Below are positions 52,411 to 61,630 of a stretch of 64,000 bases of DNA, one piece after another (position 1 is the first letter of the stretch; every line of letters starts with the position of its first letter). Under the pieces are notes generated by a model. It did not search any database and had not been told where the DNA came from. It saw only the letters and a program-made list of their open reading frames with translations. A program made the position numbers and the translations under genes. Source of the DNA: Aphanothece sp. CMT-3BRIN-NPC111 (GTDB lineage Bacteria; Cyanobacteriota; Cyanobacteriia; Cyanobacteriales; JAHHGU01); assembly GCA_019359765.1 (NCBI GenBank), contig JAHHGU010000003.1:1-64000 (forward strand). Direction: 5' to 3'.

Positions 52411-53349
52411 ATGTCTAAGCTGATTATTCAAATTCCTTGCTATAACGAGGAAGCGACTCTTGGGATTACACTTTCTGCACTTCCTCGCAGCCTTCCTGGT
52501 ATCAGCAGTATAGAATGGCTGATTATCAATGATGGAAGTACCGATCGCACGGTTGAAGTTGCTCAGTCATATAAAGTCGATCATATAGTCAATCTCCACC
52601 CAAATCAGGGTCTTGCCAAAGCTTTTATGGCTGGGATAGAAGCCGGTCTTAAGGCTGGGGCAGATATCATTGTTAACACGGATGCAGATAACCAGTATTG
52701 TGCTGATGATATCCCCAAGCTAATTGAACCAATTTTATTGGGCGAAGCTGAAATAGTCATAGGGGCACGACCTATTAAACAAATTAAACACTTTTCCCCT
52801 ACCAAAAAGTTTCTGCAAAAACTGGGTAGCTGGATTGTCCGTATAGCCAGTAATACAAACATTCCCGATGCCCCAAGCGGCTTTCGCGCCATTAGCCGTG
52901 AGGCGGCAATGCAACTGAATGTCTTTAATGAATATACATATACCTTAGAAATGATTATTCAGGCTGGGCAAAAGGGAATGGCGATCGCATCTGTGCCAAT
53001 TAGAACCAATGGATATTTACGGCCTTCGCGCTTGCTCAAAAGTATTCCCTCTTATATCCAGCGTTCAATTTTTACAATTTTACGCATTTTTATGACTTAT
53101 CAGCCTCTCCGGTTCTTCACGATTCTGGGGAGTCTGCCGTTAACAGCTGGGTTTCTGCTGGGCGTGCGCTGGCTAGTGCTATTTTGGGGCGGTACTGAAA
53201 AAGCTCATGTGCCTAGTTTAATTCTGGCGGCTATTTTGATTTTGATTGGCTTTCAATTATGGATGTTTGGTTTGGTTGCAGATCTCATGGCTGTAAATCG
53301 CAAGCTACTGGAGGATATACAGCTACGGATGCGTCGTTCGGGGGTCTGA
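52411..53349 (+). CDS. family 2 glycosyltransferase with C-terminal membrane anchor
   Basis: 312 residues. The GT-A domain has IQIPCYNEEATLGITLSAL, a WLIINDGSTDRT segment and the metal-binding NTDADNQYCADDIPKL, as in dolichol-phosphate-mannose-synthase-like enzymes that load a sugar on a polyprenyl phosphate. Two hydrophobic segments follow residue 225 (FFTILGSLPLTAGFLLGVRWL and ILAAILILIGFQLWMFGLVA). It is the first gene of the cluster running to 59495. The partner GT-C enzymes may be the membrane proteins downstream. Confidence 0.88.
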   Translation: MSKLIIQIPCYNEEATLGITLSALPRSLPGISSIEWLIINDGSTDRTVEVAQSYKVDHIVNLHPNQGLAKAFMAGIEAGLKAGADIIVNTDADNQYCADDIPKLIEPILLGEAEIVIGARPIKQIKHFSPTKKFLQKLGSWIVRIASNTNIPDAPSGFRAISREAAMQLNVFNEYTYTLEMIIQAGQKGMAIASVPIRTNGYLRPSRLLKSIPSYIQRSIFTILRIFMTYQPLRFFTILGSLPLTAGFLLGVRWLVLFWGGTEKAHVPSLILAAILILIGFQLWMFGLVADLMAVNRKLLEDIQLRMRRSGV

Positions 53350-53385
53350 TATTGTTTTTAGGAGGCTGTATAGATTTTTCTGTTC

Positions 53386-54978
53386 ATGAGTAGAGATTTG
53401 TTTGCCAAAGAAGCGATCGCCCAAATTCCCAAACTCCTCACCCTGCTGGATCGCAATCCCCACAGCCCTACATATGGCTGTTTTGACCGCAACTTCTGGC
53501 ACTACAAGATTATCGATTTTCCTAGTGGCATGGCCCAGGAGTTTGTTTGGCCCCTAGCCTTGGCTTACGATACCAATACAGCAAATAACCCTTTCTATAA
53601 CCAGCCTGCGATTCGTCAGTGGGTGGAAGCTGGTATTCTTTACGCCGCTAAAAGTGCCCATGCAGACGGCTCTTGTGACGATTACTTTCCTTATGAACGA
53701 GCTGGAGGAGCAGCAGCTTTTTCCCTCCTAGCCTGCATTGAAAGTTATACCCTGTTAGGGCTAAATAATACAGTTGCTTTGCGTTTCTTTGAAAAGCGGG
53801 CGGACTGGCTAGCACATCACAATGAAAGTGGACGGCTCACCAACCACCAAGCTTTGATTGTACTGTGTCTGGAACTGCTTTCACGACTATTGCAGACCTC
53901 AAAATGGGATCGGTCAAAGGTGCAACGTTTAGAGCGAGTTTTGTCTTGGCAAAGCTCAGAGGGGTGGTTTCAGGAATACGAGGGCTGCGATCCGGGTTAT
54001 CATACACTGACTATTTCCTGTCTGGCGCGGATTTATCAGTTGCTACCCGATATCAGATTAAAGGATGCGATCGCTAAAGCCGTAGATTTAGCCGCCCAAT
54101 TTGTACATCCAGACGGATCTTACGGAGGAGAATATACTAGCCGTAATACTTATAACTTTTTTCCCCACGGTTTTGAATTAGTCGGGCAATGGATGCCAGA
54201 AGCGCTTTCCATTAACGATCGCTTTTTGGTTGGGCTAGCAAATAATTTAGCCCCTTGCTACGCCGACGACCATATAATTGGTCACCATACTTGGAACTAT
54301 TTACTAGCTTGGCGCGACTTTATTACCGAACGTCCCTCGCCCATGCTGCGTTCAACTGGTCGTATTTGGTTAAAAGAAGCCCAAATATTAATTGACCGAC
54401 GTGAAGACAGCGAACTTTATTTGGCACTTAATAAAGGTGGAGTATTCAAACTATTTCGCGCTAACCAGCTTGTTGCTTCAGATACGCAGTTTTCACTCCA
54501 AGTAATTGCAGGTAATAAAGTTAAAAATGCCGTCGGTCATCTAATTGATTCTTATTTAACTAATGTGAGCGAAAACGAAATTTCTATCCGAGGTCAACTG
54601 GGTTGGGCAAAACAAAAGCAGATGACACCAATAAATTTACTGATTCTCCGAGTTGTCATGCTCATATTCGGGCGCTTCTTTCCTAACTTGATTCGGAAGC
54701 TATTACAAAAAATGCTCATTACAGGTAAGAAAAAAGCCCCCTTCTACTTTCATCGTCGCCTGTGGTGGGAAAACGGGCAGTGGCACCTTACAGACGAACT
54801 GCAAGCAAAATCCTGGAATCAAGTTATTAGTGCAGGCATTGGCGGCGACCAAACCTCGATTTATGTAGTCATGAGTCGCACTTTCCAAATTGGTCAATTA
54901 CAGTCTTGGCTAGACTTAACTGATAAAATCAAAAACCTTGCTCCTGGGGAATTGTTGAAACTAAAGCGAAATATTTAA
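53386..54978 (+). CDS. alpha-helical toroid-like protein of unknown function
   Basis: 530 residues, no signal or membrane segment apart from one weak hydrophobic stretch near 420 (LLILRVVMLIFGRFFPNL). The first 330 residues look like paired helices with aromatic/Asp motifs (GCFDRNFWHYK, SAHADGSCDDYFPYERAGGAA, HPDGSYGGEYTSRNTYNFFPHG), reminiscent of alpha/alpha-toroid glycosidases or polysaccharide lyases. I cannot name a family. AGGAGG lies about 20 nt before the ATG. It is encoded between a glycosyltransferase and a flippase-like gene, so glycan modification is the contextual guess. Confidence 0.7.
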   Translation: MSRDLFAKEAIAQIPKLLTLLDRNPHSPTYGCFDRNFWHYKIIDFPSGMAQEFVWPLALAYDTNTANNPFYNQPAIRQWVEAGILYAAKSAHADGSCDDYFPYERAGGAAAFSLLACIESYTLLGLNNTVALRFFEKRADWLAHHNESGRLTNHQALIVLCLELLSRLLQTSKWDRSKVQRLERVLSWQSSEGWFQEYEGCDPGYHTLTISCLARIYQLLPDIRLKDAIAKAVDLAAQFVHPDGSYGGEYTSRNTYNFFPHGFELVGQWMPEALSINDRFLVGLANNLAPCYADDHIIGHHTWNYLLAWRDFITERPSPMLRSTGRIWLKEAQILIDRREDSELYLALNKGGVFKLFRANQLVASDTQFSLQVIAGNKVKNAVGHLIDSYLTNVSENEISIRGQLGWAKQKQMTPINLLILRVVMLIFGRFFPNLIRKLLQKMLITGKKKAPFYFHRRLWWENGQWHLTDELQAKSWNQVISAGIGGDQTSIYVVMSRTFQIGQLQSWLDLTDKIKNLAPGELLKLKRNI

Positions 54979-54979
54979 A

Positions 54980-55924
54980 ATGAAACGGCTGATATCTATA
55001 GCTGTAAGCCTGATTATCTTGGTAATCATTTACTGGAAAATTGATGTTACCAAGCTATGGCAAGTATTTCAGAATTGCGACCCGTGGTGGATGGCAATTA
55101 GTTTGGGAATGGTAGTACCGCTAACAATGGTTACAGCTTGGCGCTTGCAACAGCTGATGCCCTACAGGAGAAAGCTAGGATTTGGCGAAGCTAATCGCTT
55201 GATTCTGGCAGCAAGTGTACTAAATATGGTGTTGCCATCCAAGATGGGCGATATTGCCAAAGCCTATTTTATGAAGCAAAGGGGGCACCTAGACGGCTCG
55301 TTATCACTATCTTTGGTGGTGTTTGAGAAAGCCTGCGATATGTTATCGCTGTTGCTGTGGTGTGCATTCGGGTTAATGCTTTATCCGAGTAAAGATTGGC
55401 TCTTTTGGGTCATGACTGCCAGTGTTGTTTTCGGACTTGTAACCGGGATACTACTACTTAGTTCGCGCCAGTTTGCCCAGTTCTTTTTTTACATGGGTAG
55501 AGCAATATTACCGAAAAAGCTCCGCTCTAAACTAGAAAAATTGCAGGCATCCTGGGGTGAAATGCATGATTACTTCTGGCGTGATAAGGAGCAACTATTG
55601 AAAGTAACTGGCACCTCAATCTTTATCTGGTTTGGACACCTACTGCAAATTTGGTTTTTTATCCTCGCCCTCAAAGCGTGGGCACCGTTTCTAGCAAACT
55701 TGGCACTGTCTCCATTGGCGATTTTGGCGGGGTTGCTTCCCCTCACCTTTGCTGGTGTCGGTACCCGCGATGCTGCCCTGATTGCCTTTTACCACCCCTA
55801 TTTCAACGCCCCCACAGCTGCGGCTTTGGGGCTACTTTGTACCTCGCGTTATGTACTCCCGGCAATAGGGGGTCTGCCTTTTCTAGGAGAATATCTGGCA
55901 AAGATTAACAGTATGCGAAAATAG
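54980..55924 (+). CDS. LPG-synthase-TM / UPF0104 family membrane protein
   Basis: 314 residues with about eight membrane segments. The family pattern KMGDIAKAYFMKQ, LSLVVFEKACDMLSLL and LPLTFAGVGTRDAALI is the conserved core of the lysylphosphatidylglycerol synthase transmembrane (flippase-like) family, found beside polyprenyl glycosyltransferases. The soluble aminoacyl-transferase domain is absent. The start is 1 bp after the previous stop. Confidence 0.85.
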   Translation: MKRLISIAVSLIILVIIYWKIDVTKLWQVFQNCDPWWMAISLGMVVPLTMVTAWRLQQLMPYRRKLGFGEANRLILAASVLNMVLPSKMGDIAKAYFMKQRGHLDGSLSLSLVVFEKACDMLSLLLWCAFGLMLYPSKDWLFWVMTASVVFGLVTGILLLSSRQFAQFFFYMGRAILPKKLRSKLEKLQASWGEMHDYFWRDKEQLLKVTGTSIFIWFGHLLQIWFFILALKAWAPFLANLALSPLAILAGLLPLTFAGVGTRDAALIAFYHPYFNAPTAAALGLLCTSRYVLPAIGGLPFLGEYLAKINSMRK

Positions 55925-56017
55925 CGCAAATAATTACACAGGAGCGATTAACCTTAAGCTGGCAATTAACTAAAGTGGCAAAAGATAGTTTATCGCGCGA
56001 TGGTGGAAAACTCACCT

Positions 56018-56048
56018 GCGGAGCGTGTTGCAAAGCAACACGCTCCGC
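56018..56048. repeat. perfect 14-bp palindrome
   Basis: gcggagcgtgttgc, loop aaa, gcaacacgctccgc, followed by a second partial dyad (gatacgtgctacgcacac). It is a strong dispersed-repeat-type hairpin immediately upstream of the next membrane protein, whose apparent 5' extension reads through it. Confidence 0.9.
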
Positions 56049-56096
56049 GATACGTGCTACGCACACGCCAAGGGCGATCGCATTAAAATCATTCCT

Positions 56097-57713
56097 GTGA
56101 CCAAAATTAAGGCACTTCTACAGGGCAAAACGCCCCAAATTTTGGTAGTAATGGCGTTCATCAGCTTCAAGCTGCTGCTGAATGGCAATATGGGCGAAGT
56201 GAACGAAGTTGATATCTTGCCCTTTGCCAAGCAATATGCTGACCCTAACTGGATTCCAGGAGACTGGTATCTCAACCAACCCCCCGGCTATCGGCTGCTG
56301 TTCCTGACTTTGTATGGCAAGTTAACAGTGATTTGGGGGCTTTTCGCAACTTCCCTAATCGGACGGCTATTGTGTTACGCTCTGGTGTCCTCAGAATTAG
56401 TACTTTTAGGCCGGAAGCTAGGACTCAGCTTGCCCTTGCTGTTGCTAGCAGTGGGTTTATTTCTGTACGTAGATTCTGACCAGGGCGTTGCTGCACACGA
56501 ATGGTTAGTAGGAGGATTTGAGCCTAAGTCAGTTACCTATGGTTTGCTGCTATTAGCAGTGAGGTTAATGCTGGACGGTCGCTATTGCCTGATGGCGCTG
56601 ATGCTAGGCTTAGCTACCTCATTTCATGCTTTGGTAGGCGGCTGGGCATTTCTGGCAGTGGTGGGGTGGTTAGTGTTAAGACGCAAAACTGATTTTGCCG
56701 ATATCCGGTATTTGGGGTCGATTCTTTTAATTTACCTGGCAACAAGTGGGTTTGCTGTTTGGACGGTGCTGGAGCAGTTGTTTACACCCACCCCCGCAGG
56801 TTCTGTAAAGCCTTCTTATGTGTATGTATTTCTGCGATCGCCTAATCACCTCAACCCTCTATCTTGGTCTTCTAATTGGTGGCTTAAGCCCCTAATTTAC
56901 CTGCTGGTGCTAGCACTTAGTGTGGGTTGGCTTTGGCGTCAGCGGCACTCTCAAAGTTTTTCTAAGCAATACTCAGCTCGTATAGGGCTAGCTGAGTTTA
57001 CACTCATGACTTTGGTTCCCTTCATCCTAGGGCTAGTAGTTGCCCCCTTTGACTCCCAAGGCAGTTTTTTGCAGTATTATCCATTCCGACTTGGTGACAT
57101 AATGCTGCCACTCAACACCTGCTTGCTGTTGGCTTGTGCCCTAGAACAGACTTGGACAGGGAGAGGACGGCGGAACCTGGTAGTGTGCTGTATCCTGCTG
57201 CTGAGTTTGATTTCCAGCGTTCAGGCTGTACGCTTTCAACAGCAATTACTAGCTGTGCATCAGTTCCCCAGTCAGCAGCAGGGGGTAGACTCGGAATGGA
57301 AAGCTTTATGTACTTGGGTTCGCAGTCATACACCGAAAAATGCCGTTGTAGTCTCACCACCAGCGGAATTTGACAACTTTACCTGGCTGGCAGAACGTCC
57401 AACAATTGCCAAATTTAAGCTAGTACCCCCTACCAAAGCGAGTGTTATAGGCTGGTATGAGCGCCTCACTGACTTGAGTGGCGATCTTTATCCCTGGCCG
57501 ATTGTTACTAACAAAGAGGATAACAAATCTGAGATCGAGAATAAGTTAACCACGGGCTACAATCACCTGAGTGTTGCCGAAGCTGAGAACTTAATGATGA
57601 AGTACCGAGCAGACTATTTTGTAACTCGCATTGAACACCAGTTGGATTTGCCGATTGCTTACCGTAACTCTGTTTATATTCTCTACGGAAAAATAGCTCA
57701 AAGAAACTTATAG
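56097..57713 (+). CDS. polytopic membrane protein, GT-C-like
   Basis: About 538 residues from a GTG at 56097. The frame runs back to a TTG at 56025, but that part crosses a perfect palindrome and reads as low-quality sequence. About ten hydrophobic segments end near residue 390, then a soluble tail follows (HTPKNAVVVSPPAEFDNFTWLAERPTIAKF, FVTRIEHQLDLPIAYRN). An N-terminal loop carries VNEVDILPFAKQYADPNWIPGDW. The layout is that of GT-C glycosyltransferases using lipid-linked sugars, but I see no proven catalytic motif. It is followed 18 bp later by a protein of like design. Confidence 0.65.
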   Translation: MTKIKALLQGKTPQILVVMAFISFKLLLNGNMGEVNEVDILPFAKQYADPNWIPGDWYLNQPPGYRLLFLTLYGKLTVIWGLFATSLIGRLLCYALVSSELVLLGRKLGLSLPLLLLAVGLFLYVDSDQGVAAHEWLVGGFEPKSVTYGLLLLAVRLMLDGRYCLMALMLGLATSFHALVGGWAFLAVVGWLVLRRKTDFADIRYLGSILLIYLATSGFAVWTVLEQLFTPTPAGSVKPSYVYVFLRSPNHLNPLSWSSNWWLKPLIYLLVLALSVGWLWRQRHSQSFSKQYSARIGLAEFTLMTLVPFILGLVVAPFDSQGSFLQYYPFRLGDIMLPLNTCLLLACALEQTWTGRGRRNLVVCCILLLSLISSVQAVRFQQQLLAVHQFPSQQQGVDSEWKALCTWVRSHTPKNAVVVSPPAEFDNFTWLAERPTIAKFKLVPPTKASVIGWYERLTDLSGDLYPWPIVTNKEDNKSEIENKLTTGYNHLSVAEAENLMMKYRADYFVTRIEHQLDLPIAYRNSVYILYGKIAQRNL

Positions 57714-57731
57714 AAAGCTTTAGTTGTTGCC

Positions 57732-59495
57732 ATGCTGATGACGCGAATACACAAATTTTTAACTGCTCCAACTCCTAATACATCCAGCCCTAAGATAAAG
57801 TTTTGGTTCAGTTTAAGCCTGACTTTTGCAGTAATTTTTGGACTTATGGGGCTACAGAAAGCCTTCAGCAGTGAATATGTAGTGCAGGATGATGCGCGGC
57901 AGCACGTATTTTGGATGTTGCGGTTTTTAGATCCAAAATTGTTTCCTAATGATTTAATAGCTGATTATTTTCAATCGGTAGCGCCATCAGGATATACCGC
58001 TCTTTATGGAGCGATGGCAAGTGTGGGTATCAATCCGCTTTTCCTGAATAAACTTTTGCCAATGGTGCTGGCACTAATCACAACAGCCTATTGTTTTGGC
58101 ATCTCTATGCAGATGTTGCCAGTGCCAACCGCAGGATTTATCGCCACCTTGCTGTTGAATCAAAATATTTGGTTGCAGGATGATTTGATTTCTGCCACAC
58201 CCAGAGCTTTTGTCTATCCACTTTTTACAGCATTTTTATATTATTTGTTACGGCGCTCATTGCTACCTTGTTTAATAGCGATCGCCCTACTGGGACTGTT
58301 TTATCCCCAAGCTTTATTCATCTCAGCCGGAATCCTCATCTTACAGCTGTTTTCCTGGAAGAGCGGGCAGCTTCGTTTATCCCGTAAGCGTGCTGATTTC
58401 GTGTTCTGCGGAGCGGGACTAGCGGTGGCGCTGCTCGTGATGTTGCCCTATGCCTTAGAAAGTGCATCATCATTTGGCTCAGTTATTACAGCGGCTGAAG
58501 CCAGGAAATTACCAGAGTTTGGGGACGAAGGACGAGCAAGGTTTTTTGTTCGCAATCCCTTAGAGTTTTGGCTCACCGCAGAGCGTAGTGGCATTTTGCC
58601 GCATACAAATAGAATGTTGCAACCTCCACATATCATCACTGCATTCTTTTTGCCGATTCTGTGGCGCTATCCACTCCGCTTTCCTTTGCTGAGACAGGTT
58701 AGCAGCAAAGTCAAACTTTTATCTCAGATCCTGCTAGTTTCTGTAGGTATGTTTTTTGCCGCTCATGCAGTGCTGTTCAAGCTTCATCATCCCAGCCGAT
58801 ATACCCAGCATAGTTTGCGGGTTGTGCTAGCACTAGCAGCTGGAATTGTACTAACGGTGATGTTAGATGCTATTTTGCACGCTTACGGTGAGCGAGTAAA
58901 ATCCCGCTTCGATAAACGACAGTTATTGGCATTAGGATCAACAGTGCTGTTAAGCGGGCTACTCCTTCTTTATCCAGGCTTCTTAAAATTAATAAACGAC
59001 TCATCATTCCCACGTACTCTTTATGTAGTGGGTTACGACGCACAACTGTATAAGTTCTTTTCCCAGCAGCCTAAAGATATTCTCATCGCCTCCCTAGCAG
59101 AGGAGGTAAATAACCTACCCACATTTTCTCAACGGTCGATTTTGGTGGGTCGGGAATATGCTATTCCCTATCATGTGGGCTACTATCGCCAATTTCGTCA
59201 GCGTGTCATTGACTTGATCCGCGCTCAATATAGTCCGAACTTGGCAGAGGTGCAAAATTTTATTCAAAACTATGGGATAGATTTCTGGCTTCTAGATTTA
59301 AAAGCTTTTACTCCTACATATGTGGCGGCTAAGTGGTTCAAAACGTATCAGCCGATAGCAAGCGACACGATAGCAAAGCTAGAGCAGGGAACGACTCCAG
59401 CCTTGTCTACCTTTGTAGAGCCGTGTTCAGTTTTCCAGGTGGATGAATTAGTTGTCCTCAAGGCAGAGTGTATTGCCAAAGCGTCCGCTGATTAA
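57732..59495 (+). CDS. polytopic membrane protein, GT-C-like, second of pair
   Basis: 587 residues, about ten hydrophobic segments. An early lumenal loop has VQDDARQHVFWMLRFLDPKLFPNDLIADYF, the DDxxxH-type acidic pair near the first helix that GT-C enzymes often use. The C-terminal soluble tail (SLAEEVNNLPTFSQRSILVGREYAIPYHVGYY) resembles in kind the tail of the preceding gene. The likely role is glycan assembly on a lipid carrier together with the GT2 and flippase-like genes; the substrate is unknown. Confidence 0.65.
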   Translation: MLMTRIHKFLTAPTPNTSSPKIKFWFSLSLTFAVIFGLMGLQKAFSSEYVVQDDARQHVFWMLRFLDPKLFPNDLIADYFQSVAPSGYTALYGAMASVGINPLFLNKLLPMVLALITTAYCFGISMQMLPVPTAGFIATLLLNQNIWLQDDLISATPRAFVYPLFTAFLYYLLRRSLLPCLIAIALLGLFYPQALFISAGILILQLFSWKSGQLRLSRKRADFVFCGAGLAVALLVMLPYALESASSFGSVITAAEARKLPEFGDEGRARFFVRNPLEFWLTAERSGILPHTNRMLQPPHIITAFFLPILWRYPLRFPLLRQVSSKVKLLSQILLVSVGMFFAAHAVLFKLHHPSRYTQHSLRVVLALAAGIVLTVMLDAILHAYGERVKSRFDKRQLLALGSTVLLSGLLLLYPGFLKLINDSSFPRTLYVVGYDAQLYKFFSQQPKDILIASLAEEVNNLPTFSQRSILVGREYAIPYHVGYYRQFRQRVIDLIRAQYSPNLAEVQNFIQNYGIDFWLLDLKAFTPTYVAAKWFKTYQPIASDTIAKLEQGTTPALSTFVEPCSVFQVDELVVLKAECIAKASAD

Positions 59496-59561
59496 AAAGT
59501 TTATTTATACCAAGTTGCAGTCAAACAATTTTAGATTAAAGAATTGCCCTCGTCCTGCATA

Positions 59562-59590
59562 GTAGAGACGCCCTGGCAGGGCGTCTCTAC
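59562..59590. repeat. perfect 13-bp hairpin, GTAGAGACGC-type repeat
   Basis: gtagagacgccct, loop ggc, agggcgtctctac. It is a well-known cyanobacterial dispersed palindrome type and may also terminate the glycoconjugate operon. Confidence 0.85.
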
Positions 59591-59666
59591 TTGAACCAAA
59601 TTTCACGCCGTCAATTAAGCGCTAGTAGGTTGGATTGAGGGACGTAGGGGAGCCTTCTCGAAGAAT

Positions 59667-59695
59667 AACCCAACATTGATTTTTGGTGTTGGGTT
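59667..59695. repeat. AACCCAACA inverted repeat
   Basis: aacccaaca (59667-59675) pairs with tgttgggtt (59687-59695). Flanking ggttgg and aacccaacctac extend the symmetry. No gene lies between 59496 and 59951. Confidence 0.75.
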
Positions 59696-59951
59696 GCACT
59701 GCGTTTAACCCAACCTACAATTCGTAGCTAATCAATCGGACAGGATATTAGAGAATTTCATCCAAATTTCATTTAGCTGTGAAACACTAATTACTTAGTT
59801 CATTCTTCTTACTCAAGAGCGTTCCTGGCAGTCTGTTCCTTAACTACCAACTAATGAAGGTGTAGAGCTTCAGCGTAGCCTTGACTCTCCCGCCCACTGG
59901 AGAATTTAAAATAGTAGAAAGAAACTTTTTGTTAATCTCAAATAGGAAGCT

Positions 59952-60671
59952 ATGCAACTAATTTCTGTAAGAATTAAATTTTTACCTTTAACCTTTGTGG
60001 CGATCGCATCTCTGGGAAGAGTTCTGACAGCTTGTTCTAATACATCCCAGAATGATTCTAGTGCCTCTAGAAATCAAAGCCAAGTCCAAAAAAGCCCTGT
60101 AACAGCAACGAGCGCTAACCAACACCATACCATGAATCATGGTAGTGGCATGAATCATACCACAGCAATGGATTTAGGCCCCGCAGATGCTAACTACGAT
60201 CTGCGGTTTGTTGACGCCATGGTTCCCCACCATCAAGGTGCTGTAACAATGGCTCAGGATGCTCTCTCCAAATCCCAGCGCTCTGAAATTAAAAAACTAT
60301 CTCAGGAGATTATTACTGCTCAAAAGCGCGAGATTAAGCAGTTGCAACAATGGCGAACTCAGTGGTATCCAAAAGCAAGCAGCACCCCAATGGCTTATGA
60401 CTCCTCCAAAAACCAGATGGTGCCAATGTCTCAAGAACAGATGCAAAGCATGATGATGGAGGGGGATTTAGGAGCTGCTGATGCTGAGTTCGATCTTCGC
60501 TTTATCAATGCGATGATTCCACACCACGAATCAGCAATTTCTATGGGTCAAGATGCGATCGCCAAATCTAAGCGTCCGGAAATTAAGCAATTAGCTCAAG
60601 AAATTGTCAAAGCACAAGAGGCAGAAATTAAGCAAATGAAGCAATGGCGGCAAGCGTGGTATAAAGATTAA
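59952..60671 (+). CDS. CopM-like DUF305 lipoprotein, two domains
   Basis: 239 residues. A signal sequence ends in a lipobox LTAC (C28). Two DUF305 domains follow, each with a PHH motif: DLRFVDAMVPHHQGA near residue 90 and DLRFINAMIPHHESA near 190. A Met/His-rich stretch (MNHGSGMNHTTAMD) lies before the first. DUF305 proteins such as CopM of Synechocystis bind copper in the periplasm and are encoded with a two-component pair, as here. The metal is an inference. AGGAAG precedes the ATG. Confidence 0.85.
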   Translation: MQLISVRIKFLPLTFVAIASLGRVLTACSNTSQNDSSASRNQSQVQKSPVTATSANQHHTMNHGSGMNHTTAMDLGPADANYDLRFVDAMVPHHQGAVTMAQDALSKSQRSEIKKLSQEIITAQKREIKQLQQWRTQWYPKASSTPMAYDSSKNQMVPMSQEQMQSMMMEGDLGAADAEFDLRFINAMIPHHESAISMGQDAIAKSKRPEIKQLAQEIVKAQEAEIKQMKQWRQAWYKD

Positions 60672-60735
60672 AAAGTTTTGAGTTTTGAGTTTTGAATAAA
60701 CCCCATAGTTTAAAAGTTTTGAGTTCTGAAGTATT
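60668..60735. repeat. AAGTTTTGAGTTTTGAG-type short tandem repeat
   Basis: gttttga units recur four times between the DUF305 gene and the response-regulator gene. This is the same heptamer family as at 2264-2294 in the opposite orientation. Confidence 0.7.
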
Positions 60736-60925
60736 GATTTTCAACTCAACACTCTTCTAACCCTCCAATTAGAGATCTATCTTTCTCTCGTGTTTGAATC
60801 CAGGAGCCGAATTACCAAATGCGGAGTTATTAATTTTTAACTCTTCATTAAAACCTCATAACTCCGCGAAGTGGTAAACCGAGCCGCCTGTTATCAAAAC
60901 AACAACAGCTTTTGCTTTCTTCACC

Positions 60926-61630
60926 ATGAGAGTGCTACTACTAGAAGATGAGCCAGACTTGGCGAGTGCCATTAAGCGAACTTTGAACCAGGAAAAGTAT
61001 GTCGTGGACTGGTTTGAAAACGGTACGGAAGCTTGGGACTCTTTAGAACTGCAATACGTACAATATACTTTAGCGATACTTGATTGGTTAGTTCCCAAGC
61101 TATCCGGGTTAGAGGTGTTGCAAAGGTTACGCACTAACAAGCAGCCTTTACCTGTGTTGTTATTGACAGCAAAAGATAGTCTAGAAGATAAAGTAGTTGG
61201 GTTGGATGCGGGGGCAGATGATTATTTAGTGAAGCCATTTAAAATGGCAGAATTGCTAGCAAGAGTAAGAGCCTTGCAACGGCGATCGCCCCAAATCCAA
61301 CCCCAAATTATGCGCGTTTGGAACTTAATTTTAGATTGCGGAACTCGCAGCATTTATCGGTTGGATAGCAAGCAGGATAAGGAAATGGTTATCCTGACGA
61401 CTAAGGAGTTTCAGCTATTAGAGTATTTCATGAACCACCCCAACCAAGTTCTTACTACCGACCAAATTCGCAATCAGCTTTGGGAATTAGGTGCAGAACA
61501 GATGAGCAACGTTGTGGCAGCACAAATACGCTTGCTAAGGCGGCAATTGGCAGCAGTTGACTGCGATGGTTTGATAGAAACAGTTCACGGCCAAGGCTAC
61601 CGTTTAAACGCAACTAATGGGGCACAATAA
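60926..61630 (+). CDS. rppA: RppA/NrsR-type OmpR-family response regulator
   Basis: 234 residues. The receiver has an acidic pocket (LLEDEPD), phosphoacceptor D53 (AILDWLVPKLSG) and LVKPFKMAELLARV. A winged-helix DNA-binding domain follows (LTTKEFQLLEYFMNHPNQVLTTDQI, TVHGQGYRL). The pattern is that of cyanobacterial RppA/NrsR proteins, which respond to metal or redox. It lies 254 bp after the DUF305 gene and overlaps its kinase gene by 14 nt. Confidence 0.9.
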   Translation: MRVLLLEDEPDLASAIKRTLNQEKYVVDWFENGTEAWDSLELQYVQYTLAILDWLVPKLSGLEVLQRLRTNKQPLPVLLLTAKDSLEDKVVGLDAGADDYLVKPFKMAELLARVRALQRRSPQIQPQIMRVWNLILDCGTRSIYRLDSKQDKEMVILTTKEFQLLEYFMNHPNQVLTTDQIRNQLWELGAEQMSNVVAAQIRLLRRQLAAVDCDGLIETVHGQGYRLNATNGAQ

